Below are positions 34,035-43,219 of a stretch of 64,000 nucleotides of DNA, piece after piece. The position numbers were made by a program, and so were the translations under genes. The notes below the pieces were generated by a model that was given only the letters and a program-made list of their open reading frames with translations, did no database searches and was not told the origin of the DNA. The stretch comes from Actinomadura spongiicola (GTDB lineage Bacteria; Actinomycetota; Actinomycetes; Streptosporangiales; Streptosporangiaceae): contig NZ_QVNQ01000004.1 of the NCBI RefSeq assembly GCF_003432485.1, positions 434,001-498,000 of the forward strand, given 5' to 3'. Every line of letters starts with the position of its first letter. Within the stretch, counting starts at the first letter, position 1.

Positions 34035-34379
34035 TCAGCCGTCCAGCACCTCGATCACGGGCAGGATCTCGTCGATGGCGGCACCCGCCGACTCCGGCGG
34101 GATCGGAGTCCCTTCCCGCGACGCAGTCGTGATCTTCATGGGTACGCGCGGGGTCACGAGGTACTTGCCGGGTGGCAACAGGTCGTGATCGATGGCCCAC
34201 TTGTACTCGTTGGTCTTGGCCGGGTCCCCCTGTTCGCCGAGGCACCGGCGTCCGCCGCCCGGTGGGTGGTAGACGCCCGCGGGAGTCCGCGCCCGGAACC
34301 GCTCGACGAGGCGAACCTCCGTCCCGGGTTTCGCGCGGGCCGGAGTGAATCCGGGTAACCGATGTCGGTGTGGCGTCAC
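34035..34379 (-). CDS. small protein of unknown function, last gene of a secreted-protein operon
   Basis: This 114-aa protein is rich in Pro and basic residues, with no clear signal peptide and no recognised domain. A GTG start overlaps the TGA of the upstream secreted-protein gene, so it is translated together with it. The central part (DPAKTNEYKWAIDHDLLPPGKYLVTP) looks structured. Function unknown. Confidence 0.6.
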   Translation of the reverse strand: MTPHRHRLPGFTPARAKPGTEVRLVERFRARTPAGVYHPPGGGRRCLGEQGDPAKTNEYKWAIDHDLLPPGKYLVTPRVPMKITTASREGTPIPPESAGAAIDEILPVIEVLDG

Positions 34380-35146
34380 TGGCTGTTGGTCTGGATCTCC
34401 CCGACGATGAGCGGTGTGGGCTGTGACGTCATCGTCTGCTCACCGAGGTCGCCGCCGCTCGAATCGCAGTCGGTGCCCTGACAGGTCCACGTGACGTTCC
34501 AGGAGACCGTCGCGGTGATCTCGTACCTTCCACCGGGCTGACCGGCGGAGGAACGCTTGTAGGTGTAATGGCAGGCCGTGCCGTCCCTGCTTGTGGCGTT
34601 CCTGCAGACGAGCTTCTTCTCGCCGAGATCGAACGTGACGGACGTGGGCTGCGCCGTCGCCTGGACCGTCTGGTCTCCGGCGCGGATCGGCTCCGTCCGC
34701 ACGGTGTCGAAGCCCTCGACCCACAGCGACGTCCGCATGTGCACGTAGGTCTTTCCGTCCGGGGCGGTGTGGACCGTAGGAACGGGGAACTTCTTCCCCG
34801 TCATGGCGCTCTGGACGAGCTCGAACGTGTTGGGTGCGGCGGCCACCGGCGGCGCGGCACCGCCCGGAACGGCGACGGCGCCGATCGCCTGGTTGTCCGT
34901 CAGTCCCTCAGGCGGGGGCGGTGCGAGAGGCCCGCTGCTTCCTGATCCACCGCCGGTGCCACCGCCTCCGCCGGACGAGCCGGTCTTGGTGGATTCTGCG
35001 TTGCAGAACATCTTCCCGGCCGGCTTCTGACAACCGAACGCGGGTGCCGCGGTGAGGACGGGGACGACGAGAGCGCCCGTCACAAGGGCGGACGCCGTGA
35101 TCGCGCCCGATGCCGCGCGGCGCCTGATGAGGATGGTGGGAGACAT
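34376..35146 (-). CDS. secreted protein of unknown function
   Basis: This 256-aa protein has a signal peptide (RRRAASG start, hydrophobic stretch, cut after APAFG). A Gly/Ser-rich linker follows, then a beta-rich domain with Cys residues in pairs (KLVCRN and ACHYTY; TWTCQG and DCDSS), suggesting disulfides outside the cell. ATG 35146 follows GGAAGGACATCGG; a longer frame to 35209 was rejected for lack of a ribosome site. It is the middle gene of a three-gene minus-strand operon (35742 to 34035). Confidence 0.75.
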   Translation of the reverse strand: MSPTILIRRRAASGAITASALVTGALVVPVLTAAPAFGCQKPAGKMFCNAESTKTGSSGGGGGTGGGSGSSGPLAPPPPEGLTDNQAIGAVAVPGGAAPPVAAAPNTFELVQSAMTGKKFPVPTVHTAPDGKTYVHMRTSLWVEGFDTVRTEPIRAGDQTVQATAQPTSVTFDLGEKKLVCRNATSRDGTACHYTYKRSSAGQPGGRYEITATVSWNVTWTCQGTDCDSSGGDLGEQTMTSQPTPLIVGEIQTNSQ

Positions 35147-35169
35147 CCGATGTCCTTCCCGATCGGCCG

Positions 35170-35742
35170 TCAGCATGGCTTGTCCCGAACGGTGGCGGCG
35201 GCCTTCCATGTGCCGTCTCCGTATTGGAGCGTGGTCCGGTGGACGAAGGCTCCACCCGGCCCGCCGTCGATGCGCTCGCCGGTCGTGGTGGAGAAGCGGT
35301 AGCCCGCGAGGGTGCGCACACAGTCGATGACGTAGACCTTCGTGCTGTCCGTCGACCGGGCGTAGACGCGTGGGTTGAAGGTGTTGGTGAAGCGCCAGAC
35401 GTGACCCTTGGCCTTGGTCGCCTCGATGTCCCTGGTGATCTCAGCGAGGAGCGGATCCACGGCGACGGCGGCGAGTTCGGTCGGGTCGTTGTGCTCGTAC
35501 GCCTTGCGGTACGCGTCCTGGTAGGCGCGGTAGCGCTTGAGGACCGTTTGGTAGAGCTGCTTCGGCGGGACTCCGGACGGCGGGGCGGTGGCGGGTGCGG
35601 CCGCGGGGGCGTCGTTGAGGGTGCCGCTGGGGGCGAGTTCGCCGCTGGAAGGAGAGCCGGACGAACCGCAGCCGGTGACCAGGCACAGGGTCAGCACGGC
35701 TCCCAGTGCGGGGGGACAGACCAACCGGGCGCGCATCGTCAT
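35170..35742 (-). CDS. lipoprotein of unknown function
   Basis: This 190-aa protein has a type II signal peptide with lipobox LVTGC. A Ser/Gly/Pro linker and a compact domain follow (YRAYQDAYRKAYEHNDPTEL, VYVIDCVRTLAGYRF, ending GDGTWKAAATVRDKPC). The fold resembles small extracellular NTF2-like/nuclear-transport-factor domains, which is inference. It is the first gene of the operon with the secreted protein and the 114-aa protein, perhaps a cell-surface complex. Confidence 0.75.
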   Translation of the reverse strand: MTMRARLVCPPALGAVLTLCLVTGCGSSGSPSSGELAPSGTLNDAPAAAPATAPPSGVPPKQLYQTVLKRYRAYQDAYRKAYEHNDPTELAAVAVDPLLAEITRDIEATKAKGHVWRFTNTFNPRVYARSTDSTKVYVIDCVRTLAGYRFSTTTGERIDGGPGGAFVHRTTLQYGDGTWKAAATVRDKPC

Positions 35743-35885
35743 CCCTGAGCGGCTGCGGGGCGTGATACGCGCGAAAGCTTACAGAGGTGCGTGGGGTGAG
35801 AAAAGGGATTCGTTGGGAACGGCTTGACCTCGATCGGGCTTGAGGTTGCACGCTGCGGGTGACAGGCGAGATCGGAGGGGTTGTC

Positions 35886-36842
35886 ATGCGTGCCGTGTGG
35901 TTGACGGGGTTCGGTGGGCCGGAGGTGCTGGTGCCGGGGGAGGCGCCGGATCCGGTGCCGGGTGAGGGGCGGGCGCTGGTCGCGGTCGAGTTCGCGAACA
36001 TCACGTTCGTGGAGACGCAGACGCGGGCGGGTGGCGGGCCGTTTCCGGTGCGGTGGGAGCCGCCGGTGATCCCGGGCAACGGGGTCGGTGGTGTGGTGTC
36101 GGCGGTCGGGCCCGGTGTCGACGGGCGGCTGGTAGGGCGGCGGGTGGTAAGCGGCACCGGTGGTACGGGCGGGTACGCGGAGTTGGCCGCGGTGGACGCG
36201 GCGGGGCTGTTCGAGGTGCCGGACGGGCTGGCGCTCGACGACGCGGTGGCGCTGCTCGCGGACGGGCGGACGGCGACGATGATGCTGCGGGCGGCGCGGG
36301 TCCGTCCGGGGGAGCGGGTGCTGGTGGAGGCCGCGGCCGGTGGGGTCGGGACGTTGCTCGTCCAGTTGGCGAAGGCGGCGGGCGCCACGGTCGTCGCGGC
36401 GGCCGGGGGAGAGCGGAAGGCGGAGGTGCCGTCGCGGCTCGGCGCCGACGAGGCCGTCGACTACCGCGAGCCCGGGTGGGCGAAGGACGTCGGCGAGGTC
36501 GACGTGGTGTTCGACGGTGTCGGCGGTGACGTGGCCCGTGAGGCGTTCACGTTGCTTCGGCGGGGTGGTCGGATGGTCGGGTTCGGCATGGCGAGCGGGG
36601 AGTGGGCGGCGGTCTCCGAGGAGGAGGCGATCGCCCGGGGTGTGGCGCTCGTCCGGCCCTCGGCGGCGCCGGAGGAACTGCGGGAGTTCACGAGGAGCGC
36701 CCTCGGTGAGGCGGCGGCGGGACGGCTGCGGTCGGTGATCGGGCAGCGGTTCCCGTTGGACGGGGCCGCCGACGCGCACCGGGCCATCGAGTCGCGGTCC
36801 ACGGTCGGGAAGACGCTGCTGGAGGTCAGGCGACCTTCTTGA
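35886..36842 (+). CDS. zinc-binding-type alcohol dehydrogenase / NADPH:quinone oxidoreductase
   Basis: This 318-aa MDR-family reductase has a GroES-like domain (about residues 1-120) and a Rossmann domain with VEAAAGGVGTLLVQLAKAAGATVVA as the NADPH site. The structural-zinc cysteines are absent, so it is a quinone-reductase-type member. ATG follows GGAGGGG. It is convergent with the alpha/beta hydrolase gene, overlapping by 17 bp. It is intact, unlike the related gene at 33015. Confidence 0.9.
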   Translation: MRAVWLTGFGGPEVLVPGEAPDPVPGEGRALVAVEFANITFVETQTRAGGGPFPVRWEPPVIPGNGVGGVVSAVGPGVDGRLVGRRVVSGTGGTGGYAELAAVDAAGLFEVPDGLALDDAVALLADGRTATMMLRAARVRPGERVLVEAAAGGVGTLLVQLAKAAGATVVAAAGGERKAEVPSRLGADEAVDYREPGWAKDVGEVDVVFDGVGGDVAREAFTLLRRGGRMVGFGMASGEWAAVSEEEAIARGVALVRPSAAPEELREFTRSALGEAAAGRLRSVIGQRFPLDGAADAHRAIESRSTVGKTLLEVRRPS

Positions 36843-38001
36843 GGAAGGCGGCCAGGGCGTTCTCGTAGGCGGCCGGGTCGACGTTCCACGACTCGGTGTG
36901 GTCGCCCGGCGTGCGGATGTGGGTGACCATTCCGGGTGGGGCCGTCCGGGCGAACGTGTAGGCGGGGCCGTTGGCGACGGTGGCGTCGTCGTCGGCGGTG
37001 AAAAGGAGCACCGGTGTGCGCAGTTTCGGCGCGTACGGGCGCTGGTCGAAGTCGGACAGGTCGATGTCGATGCGCCATTCCAGGATGCGCTTGGCGGCTC
37101 CGACGAGGAAGCCCGGCAGGTGGCGGGCGTCGCCCTGCTTGTCGAGGGTGGCGTTCCAGTCCATGGCGGGGGAGTCGAGGACGACGCCGCGGATGAACGA
37201 CGGGTCTTTGCGGAGGGTCGTCATGGCCATCGCGCCGCCCATGGACCAGCCGTACAGGACGACGCCCGTCGCGCCGTGCGCGCGTGCGTAGCCCACGGCG
37301 GAGACGACGTCGTGCCATTCGGTGTCGCCGAGGTGGTTCTTCCCGTCGCTGGACGGTGGCGCGCCCGCGTCGTTCCGGTACGCGATGGCCAGCATCGGCA
37401 AGCCGGTGCCGTGGACGGCGCGCATGGCACGGAACGTCTCGGCCTTGTCCGCGTTCCGGCCGTGGACGCCGATGACCCAGGTGCTCTTCGGTGTCGTCCC
37501 CGGAATCAGCCACGCGGGCATCAGCCCGGCCTCGGACGGATACCGCACGTTCTGGAAGTCGAGCCCCAAGGCCCGTTTCGGGTCGCCGTCGTACACCCAG
37601 TGGTCGATGGTCGCGGGAGTGCCCTTCACCAGCGCGCCCTCGACGACCGACTCGACCCCGCGTACGACCTGCTCGTCGTTTCCGCCGACGACGGGGCCCA
37701 GTAGCGCCCGGCCGTTCTCCCACGCGAGCGCCCACGTTCCGGACCGTTCCGTCGCCGCGTCACGCGGCAGCGTGACCGTGCCGTTCCCGATGGCGACGAT
37801 GGTGTGCGGATACTCCGACGAGTGGTCGACCTGGATCGCGACGCCCGCGAAGTACCAGCCGATCCCGCCGACGACCGCGCACAGCAGCACGACGATCGCG
37901 ACGGCGGCCGCCATCAGCGGACGGGCGCGGACCCGCCGCCGACGCCGGCTCGGGGGCTCGGTGGCGGCAGGGGTGGGCGACTCTGGTGTGGCGGTCGACA
38001 C
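36826..38001 (-). CDS. membrane-anchored alpha/beta hydrolase
   Basis: This 391-aa protein has an N-terminal arginine-rich cytoplasmic tail, one transmembrane helix (about residues 29-52) and an extracellular alpha/beta-hydrolase domain. The nucleophile elbow GWSMGG is near residue 250, the acid is probably in FTADDDATV, and the histidine is in GDHTESWN. The first 100 residues after the helix form an extra domain. The substrate is unknown; esterase or peptidase activity is expected. The start is GTG with no obvious ribosome site. Confidence 0.85.
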   Translation of the reverse strand: MSTATPESPTPAATEPPSRRRRRVRARPLMAAAVAIVVLLCAVVGGIGWYFAGVAIQVDHSSEYPHTIVAIGNGTVTLPRDAATERSGTWALAWENGRALLGPVVGGNDEQVVRGVESVVEGALVKGTPATIDHWVYDGDPKRALGLDFQNVRYPSEAGLMPAWLIPGTTPKSTWVIGVHGRNADKAETFRAMRAVHGTGLPMLAIAYRNDAGAPPSSDGKNHLGDTEWHDVVSAVGYARAHGATGVVLYGWSMGGAMAMTTLRKDPSFIRGVVLDSPAMDWNATLDKQGDARHLPGFLVGAAKRILEWRIDIDLSDFDQRPYAPKLRTPVLLFTADDDATVANGPAYTFARTAPPGMVTHIRTPGDHTESWNVDPAAYENALAAFLKKVA

Positions 38002-38121
38002 GGCATAAGAAGTTAACCCCCCTCAAGCGTCACGGAGGACACGCCACTCCGCAATCAGTGATCAGTGCGGTTAACCTGCCGGAAAGGTGTCATCGATCGG
38101 GCACAGGGAGGGAGGCGGGGC

Positions 38122-40023
38122 GTGACGGGGCGGAACGACCGCGTCGCGGAGGCCGAGGCACGGGTCGTCGAGTGCGCGCGGCGGACGGCGCCCCCGGGCT
38201 GGCGGCGGATCGACCTGCACTGCCGAGCGACCGTCGCCGTCAACGACGTCGCCTTGTCCGTACTGACCGGCGAGGGTGAGACGGTGACGGCGCAGACCGT
38301 CCCGGAGGAGCTGACCGGTCTGCTGATGGAACTGCGCCGCACACAGTACGTGGTGGATCAGGGCACGTGGTTCTCGATGGTCGCCATCATCGAACCCGAG
38401 TCGGCGCGACCGCTGTACAACCACGACTTCGATCCGCTGTGGGATCCGCCGATCCCGCCGGAGCACTGGCGGCGCGACCAGGTCGTCATGCCGCGTGACC
38501 GCGAGCACGTCCCGAGCTGGCTGAGCGACCGGATGCGGGACCGCGAACCCGGCGCCGCGCCCACCGAGCTTGTCCCGCTGAACCCGGCCGAGCAGATGGA
38601 GTTGCTGTCGAACCAGGTCACGCTCGTGATCGCCGACCATGCGCCGCCGCTGTGGCGGACGATCTCCGGGCACTTCCAGGCGGTCGGCGGGCATGTGGAG
38701 TTCCCGGCGATGACGTGCCACCGGGCGGACGGTGCCGTGACGCCGTGGAAGGCGCCCGGCGCGGTCGTGGCCCTCTTCGAGAGGCTCCGCGCCGGGACGC
38801 ACGCGTTCCAAGGCTCCACCTGGTCCCGGATCGACGTCGAGGTCGTGTACGAGGACGGGCACGTGCGCTGCCGCGCGAACTTCACCTACGACGAGGAGCC
38901 CCGGTGGGAGTCGGAGCCGTCCACCGACGACGTGCGGCGGGAACTTGAGCGGTTTCCCCGCGACGACGTCCCGGAGTGGATGACGCGGCGCCTCGGCACC
39001 CCGCCCCCGCCGCCGAGGCCGCCCGCCGCGCCGCCCCCGCCGCCCGGTGGGTTGCGCCGCGCGAGGATCTTCGACCATGCCGGGCCGGACGGTGCCCGTC
39101 CCGCCGTGTCCCGCCCGCCCGTCCCACCGGACGAGGTGGAACGCGTCACGGAATACCTGCGGAAGTGTCCGATCGTCATGGCGGCCCGGTCGCACGCCCC
39201 CGACCGGCTCGACCCGTCACGTGGCGCGGTCGTCCCGCTGACGTTCCACACCGACGGGACGTGGGTCTGGTCAGGGGCGGTGCCCTACTACTTGAGCGAA
39301 CATGGTGTCCCCCCAGAGGCAGACCTGGTCGCGCACATACGCGCCGGCGGTTTCCAGGTCCCCACGGTGGACGACGAAACCATGAGCGCGGCGAACGCGG
39401 TCGTGACGGGTCGCGAGCCCCCCGAACGTGTCGTCCCGGCCGATCCGCGACCGGAATGGAAGAACGCGCTCCGACAACGTCTCGACCAACTTCGCGTCGA
39501 CCGGACGGCGTACCGCATCGATGACACCGCAGAAGGCGTCTGGTGCCTTGTGCAAGACGGAGAAACCTGGTCGGTGTTCCAGATGCGGAACGGCGAGCGG
39601 CACAAGAAGGCCACGTTCGACGACGCCGACCAGGCCGCCGCTCAGCTGCTCGGACGACTCCTCCTCGACCCGGGACACATCGTCCGGGAGAACCGGTTCG
39701 AGCCGCTCAGGGGCGAACCGCCGCTCACCCTCCTGCGCGACCGGCACGTGACGGAGCTGGCCGCCGGAACGGAGGTCGACCGGTACGGCGGCTCCGACGG
39801 CAACATGGTGTACACGGCCCGCACCCCGTACCCGTACCGGTCGTTGCCGCGCGAGTGGCAGGACCGTCCGTACCACGTCTACCGGGTGCGGCGGCCGGTG
39901 GAGGCGCTGGCGGGCACGGCCGTGCCGTGGTTCGGTCAGCCGGGCGGCGGCAGGGCGTACGTGTTCGGCCGGTCGATCGCCGACCTTCTCGCCGACGGCA
40001 CCCTCGTGGAGGTGGCGCGCTGA
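38122..40023 (+). CDS. TNT-domain protein with two tandem immunity-like modules
   Basis: This 633-aa protein has no signal peptide. The C-terminal 100 residues match the TNT (tuberculosis necrotizing toxin, NAD+ glycohydrolase) domain: DRYGG near residue 554, YHVYRVRRP, and the WFGQPGG motif at 603-609. The N-terminal part holds two copies (about residues 25-150 and 165-300) of a module. Each ends with a hydrophobic/acidic strand and the pattern PRD..VP.W...R (VMPRDREHVPSWLSDRM and RFPRDDVPEWMTRRL), similar to YezG/DUF600-type immunity proteins. A third region (about 340-430) is shared with actinomycete proteins. GTG 38122 follows GGGAGGGAGG. Confidence 0.78.
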   Translation: MTGRNDRVAEAEARVVECARRTAPPGWRRIDLHCRATVAVNDVALSVLTGEGETVTAQTVPEELTGLLMELRRTQYVVDQGTWFSMVAIIEPESARPLYNHDFDPLWDPPIPPEHWRRDQVVMPRDREHVPSWLSDRMRDREPGAAPTELVPLNPAEQMELLSNQVTLVIADHAPPLWRTISGHFQAVGGHVEFPAMTCHRADGAVTPWKAPGAVVALFERLRAGTHAFQGSTWSRIDVEVVYEDGHVRCRANFTYDEEPRWESEPSTDDVRRELERFPRDDVPEWMTRRLGTPPPPPRPPAAPPPPPGGLRRARIFDHAGPDGARPAVSRPPVPPDEVERVTEYLRKCPIVMAARSHAPDRLDPSRGAVVPLTFHTDGTWVWSGAVPYYLSEHGVPPEADLVAHIRAGGFQVPTVDDETMSAANAVVTGREPPERVVPADPRPEWKNALRQRLDQLRVDRTAYRIDDTAEGVWCLVQDGETWSVFQMRNGERHKKATFDDADQAAAQLLGRLLLDPGHIVRENRFEPLRGEPPLTLLRDRHVTELAAGTEVDRYGGSDGNMVYTARTPYPYRSLPREWQDRPYHVYRVRRPVEALAGTAVPWFGQPGGGRAYVFGRSIADLLADGTLVEVAR

Positions 40024-40037
40024 CCAGGCACGTGATC

Positions 40038-40697
40038 TCAGGCGCTGCCGATCGCCGAGACGAGACCGATCGCCAGCAGCAGGTCGAGGTGGATGAACGT
40101 CTCCAGCTTCGCGCCCGGCGGCACGTCCGGGTCGCCCGCGAGACGGTCGAGGACGGCGAGCGCCGCCGGTGCGTCCAGGTCGTCCGCCAGGGCGGCCTCC
40201 GCCTCCGTCGCGTGGGCGCGGCTCATGGGGCGTCCCGGCGCCGTCGCCCATTCCGCGACCTGGCCGCGCCACCCGTCCAGGCGGCGCGCGGCCCGTGACA
40301 GCCGGTTCTCGGACGCCTCCAGCGGCTCCCGGTAGGGGACCTCCAGCATCGCCAGCCGCGCCGTGAGCGGGTCCACGGACGTCCAGTCGCCCGTCTCGCG
40401 CGGCACGGTCAGGCACCACCCGTCCGAGCGCGTCTCGGACACGTACAGGTCGGCGTCCGGCATCGGCGCGGCGAGGACCTCGAACGGCGCCACGTTGTAC
40501 TCGGCCCGGCCTTCGTCGGCGCAGGGCGGAACGCACGCGACCCGCACGCGGCGCCCGGCCCGTTGCGCGACGCGGCGCAACAGGTCGGCGACCACCGGGA
40601 CACGGCGGCCCGCCGCGTCCACGACCTGGACGCGCAGCCCCGGCCCGGCGGGCAGCGGCTCCGGCCGCCCGGTGCGATGGTCGAACACCCGCAGCAT
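40038..40697 (-). CDS. CysRS-like protein lacking the catalytic domain
   Basis: This 219-aa protein is of unknown function. Its first strand (LRVFDHRTGRPEPLPAG) resembles the start of cysteinyl-tRNA synthetase/MshC-type proteins. The C-terminal helical part (EAALADDLDAPAALAVLDRLAG) resembles the CysRS region just before the anticodon domain. The HIGH and KMSKS signature motifs are absent, so it cannot be a synthetase. It lies tail-to-tail with the TNT gene, 15 bp apart. The resemblance is by eye and moderate. Confidence 0.55.
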   Translation of the reverse strand: MLRVFDHRTGRPEPLPAGPGLRVQVVDAAGRRVPVVADLLRRVAQRAGRRVRVACVPPCADEGRAEYNVAPFEVLAAPMPDADLYVSETRSDGWCLTVPRETGDWTSVDPLTARLAMLEVPYREPLEASENRLSRAARRLDGWRGQVAEWATAPGRPMSRAHATEAEAALADDLDAPAALAVLDRLAGDPDVPPGAKLETFIHLDLLLAIGLVSAIGSA

Positions 40698-40740
40698 GCC
40701 CCCACCCTAGGGCGGGCCGCCCCCGGAAAGGGGCGTCGGG

Positions 40741-41565
40741 TCAGATCAGCGGGCCGGACGGTGTCGGGCCGAACGGCATCGCGCCCGGCAGCGGCGCGGC
40801 GCCGTCCGGTTTGCGGACGGCCGCGAACCGCAGCCGCACATAGTCGGCGACCCATCCGGACTCGCGGCGCAGGGCGGGCGCGGCCAGGTCGTTCACCCGG
40901 TCGAGCAGCGGATCGACCAGCTCGGGCGGGACGTCGGCGAGCGCGCGGCTCGCGTAGGCGCGGACCCAGTCGGCGGCGCCGTTCGGGCCCTCCGTCATCC
41001 GGGTCGGACGGTCGGCGTGCTCCAGTAGCCGCAGCGTGAAGCCCGCCTCCTCCAGCTTCGTCGCGTACTCGGCGGGGCTCGGGAAGTACCAGGGCAGTTC
41101 CGGCTCGCCGAGGCCGAACACCCGCCAGGCGGTCTGCATGGCGACGATCAGCTCGGCGCAGTTCCCCGCGCCGCCGAGCTCGCCGACGAACCGGCCGCCC
41201 GGACGCAGCGCGGCGTGGACGCGTCCGATCACGGCGTCGGGGTCGCGGGTCATCCAGTGCAGGGCCGCGTTCGAGGCGACCGCGTCGAACGACTCCCCGA
41301 CGGTGAAGTCGTGGGCGTCGCCGATGACGAAGGACAGCCCCGGGTACGTGGCGGTCGCCTGCGCGACCATGTCCGGATTCCCGTCGATGCCGAGCACCTC
41401 GGCGCCTCGCTCTGCGATCTCCGCGCTGAACGCCCCGGCACCGCACCCGAGGTCGATGATCCGTTCACCGGGTTGCGGATCGAGCAGGTCGACCAGGGGC
41501 GCGCCGTGCGCGGAGACGTACCCGAAGGCGGAGTCGTACGTCGTCACGGCCCAATTCACTGTCAC
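40741..41565 (-). CDS. class I SAM-dependent methyltransferase (trans-aconitate methyltransferase-like)
   Basis: This 274-aa protein has SAM motif I IIDLGCGAGAFS, motif II VLGIDGNPDMV, the DAHDF adenine-site region and SNAALHWM typical of Tam-like enzymes. Length and motifs match trans-aconitate 2-methyltransferase, but substrate calls in this family are unreliable. The GTG at 41565 or GTG 41559 may be the start. Monocistronic. Confidence 0.85.
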   Translation of the reverse strand: MTVNWAVTTYDSAFGYVSAHGAPLVDLLDPQPGERIIDLGCGAGAFSAEIAERGAEVLGIDGNPDMVAQATATYPGLSFVIGDAHDFTVGESFDAVASNAALHWMTRDPDAVIGRVHAALRPGGRFVGELGGAGNCAELIVAMQTAWRVFGLGEPELPWYFPSPAEYATKLEEAGFTLRLLEHADRPTRMTEGPNGAADWVRAYASRALADVPPELVDPLLDRVNDLAAPALRRESGWVADYVRLRFAAVRKPDGAAPLPGAMPFGPTPSGPLI

Positions 41566-41663
41566 AATTTATCGGACAATCACCGCCAGGCGGCGTTTCT
41601 TCCACGTGGCGGCTCGTTCCGGTACTTTGCGCGATCAGCAAGGATCGACTCTCGGAGACGCGC

Positions 41664-42815
41664 ATGACCCTGCCACCCGGACAGCCGAGTCCCGACAGGA
41701 CGGACCCGGTCGCATCGACGATCGAGGACACCGCCGGTGACATCGACGGGGCCGCGCCGAGCCCGCCCGCGCGGCCACTCTCGCTCCGCCCGTCACGGCG
41801 TCCGCTGCTGTGGACGGTGCCACTGGCGGCCGTGACCGCGGGCGTCGCGGCGCGCGCCATCGGCCCCTTCCACATGGCGGTGATCTTCAGCGTTCTCGTC
41901 ATGATCACTGTGTGGTTGATCACGCTGAGCCTCAAGCTGCTGCGCGGATGGACCGAGGTCGACACCGACGGCATCCGGAACCGCCTCATCCGGGGCACCA
42001 CCGAGATCGCGTGGCGGGACGTCACCGGCGTGGCCGTGACGCCGACCCTGTTCGGCCGGATCGTGATCGTCCACAGGCGGAAGACCAAGCCGGTCCAACT
42101 GACCGCTCCGCGCGTCGGCCTCCTCGCCCGCGACCCCCGCTTCGACGCCACGGTGGACGCCCTGGCGGCGCTGGCGCCCCAGCGGATGAGCGTGAGGAGG
42201 TCCCCGGCACCGCCCCTCCGCATCGCCTACGCGGCGCTGCTCCTGATCCTTGGAACAGGGGCGACGCTCGTCTGGAGCCCGTGGCTCGACGCCTGGTGGC
42301 CCGGCCGTGAGGAGGCGGTGTCCCTGCCGCGCGCCTGCGCGGTCGCCGACCCCGCCCTGGCCTCGCGACTGGTCCCCGGCCATAAGGGTCCGAGTGTCAA
42401 CCACAACGACGGTCGCCTGGCCCCCTCGTCCGACTGCATGTACTCGGACCGGAAGGACGGTGATCTGAAGATCAGGGTGGCGCTGGAGCGCCGGAACGGG
42501 TTCACCGGCGCCACCGAAGGCGCCCGCGACGGCTACGCGGACTCCCGGCGCTCCGCCATCACCCAGGCGCGGCGGTGGGCCGGGGACGGCACGGGCTGGT
42601 CGGTCACCACGGGTGACGTGTCCGGCCTCGGCGACCAGGCGTGGCGGAGCGTCGCCGCCCGGCGGGGCGAGGAGGTGACCGACGTCCGGCTGGTGGTCCG
42701 GCACCGGAACGTGCTGCTCGACATCGAGTACACCGCTCGGCGGCCGAAGGAACAGGCCGTCGCCGACGCCGAGAGGCTCGCTCGCACCGTCCTGGGACGC
42801 ACCGAGTTCCGCTGA
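41664..42815 (+). CDS. membrane protein with PH-like domain
   Basis: This 383-aa protein has two transmembrane helices near residues 48-95. A bacterial PH-like domain (LKLLRGWTEVDTDGIRNRLIRGTTEIAWRDVTGVAV, about 95-170) follows, then a third helix (about 192-210) and a C-terminal extracellular domain with Cys residues. The layout of PH domain plus membrane helices is common in actinomycetes. The C-terminal domain looks like a DUF3558/sensor-type domain, with no firm match. Role unknown. Confidence 0.75.
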   Translation: MTLPPGQPSPDRTDPVASTIEDTAGDIDGAAPSPPARPLSLRPSRRPLLWTVPLAAVTAGVAARAIGPFHMAVIFSVLVMITVWLITLSLKLLRGWTEVDTDGIRNRLIRGTTEIAWRDVTGVAVTPTLFGRIVIVHRRKTKPVQLTAPRVGLLARDPRFDATVDALAALAPQRMSVRRSPAPPLRIAYAALLLILGTGATLVWSPWLDAWWPGREEAVSLPRACAVADPALASRLVPGHKGPSVNHNDGRLAPSSDCMYSDRKDGDLKIRVALERRNGFTGATEGARDGYADSRRSAITQARRWAGDGTGWSVTTGDVSGLGDQAWRSVAARRGEEVTDVRLVVRHRNVLLDIEYTARRPKEQAVADAERLARTVLGRTEFR

Positions 42816-42848
42816 GCGAGGCCGCCCGGAACGCGCCCGAGGGCCGCC

Positions 42849-43106
42849 TCAGCGGGCGTCGCGGGGGCGCCGGCGGGGCGGTGGGGTCGGCGGGACGACC
42901 TTCGCCGCGACCATCGTGTCCTCCGGCACCTCGACCAGTTCCCCGTTCCGACGGCGCACTGACAAGATCTTGTCCGTCCAGGATTCGAGGACGCCGACGA
43001 CGTCGCTGTACTCTCCCGTTGGCAGACGGCGGCGCAGGGAGATTCGCCGGCCCACGTCGGCGTCGCTGATGGTCACCACCAGCCGTGCGGCGAATCGGCC
43101 GGACAC
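42849..43106 (-). CDS. small SH3-like domain protein (N-terminal part of an acetyltransferase family)
   Basis: This 85-aa protein begins VSGRFAARLVVTISDADVGRRISLRRR and ends in a Pro/Arg-rich tail. In related actinomycetes this beta-barrel segment forms the N-terminus of a GNAT acetyltransferase encoded beside the ferredoxin gene. Here it stands alone, with no GNAT domain in any frame nearby. The GTG at 43106 follows GGGGGTG. It is divergent from fdxA. Confidence 0.65.
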   Translation of the reverse strand: MSGRFAARLVVTISDADVGRRISLRRRLPTGEYSDVVGVLESWTDKILSVRRRNGELVEVPEDTMVAAKVVPPTPPPRRRPRDAR

Positions 43107-43219
43107 GTGTGCACCCCCAGTGTCGAATCGACGGCGCCGTGGTGGCCATACTATTCACAGCGAGCTTGCGGTGAGCCGTGACGTGCGGCGGGGCCGGAAA
43201 TCCGAGAGGAGTCACTGAC

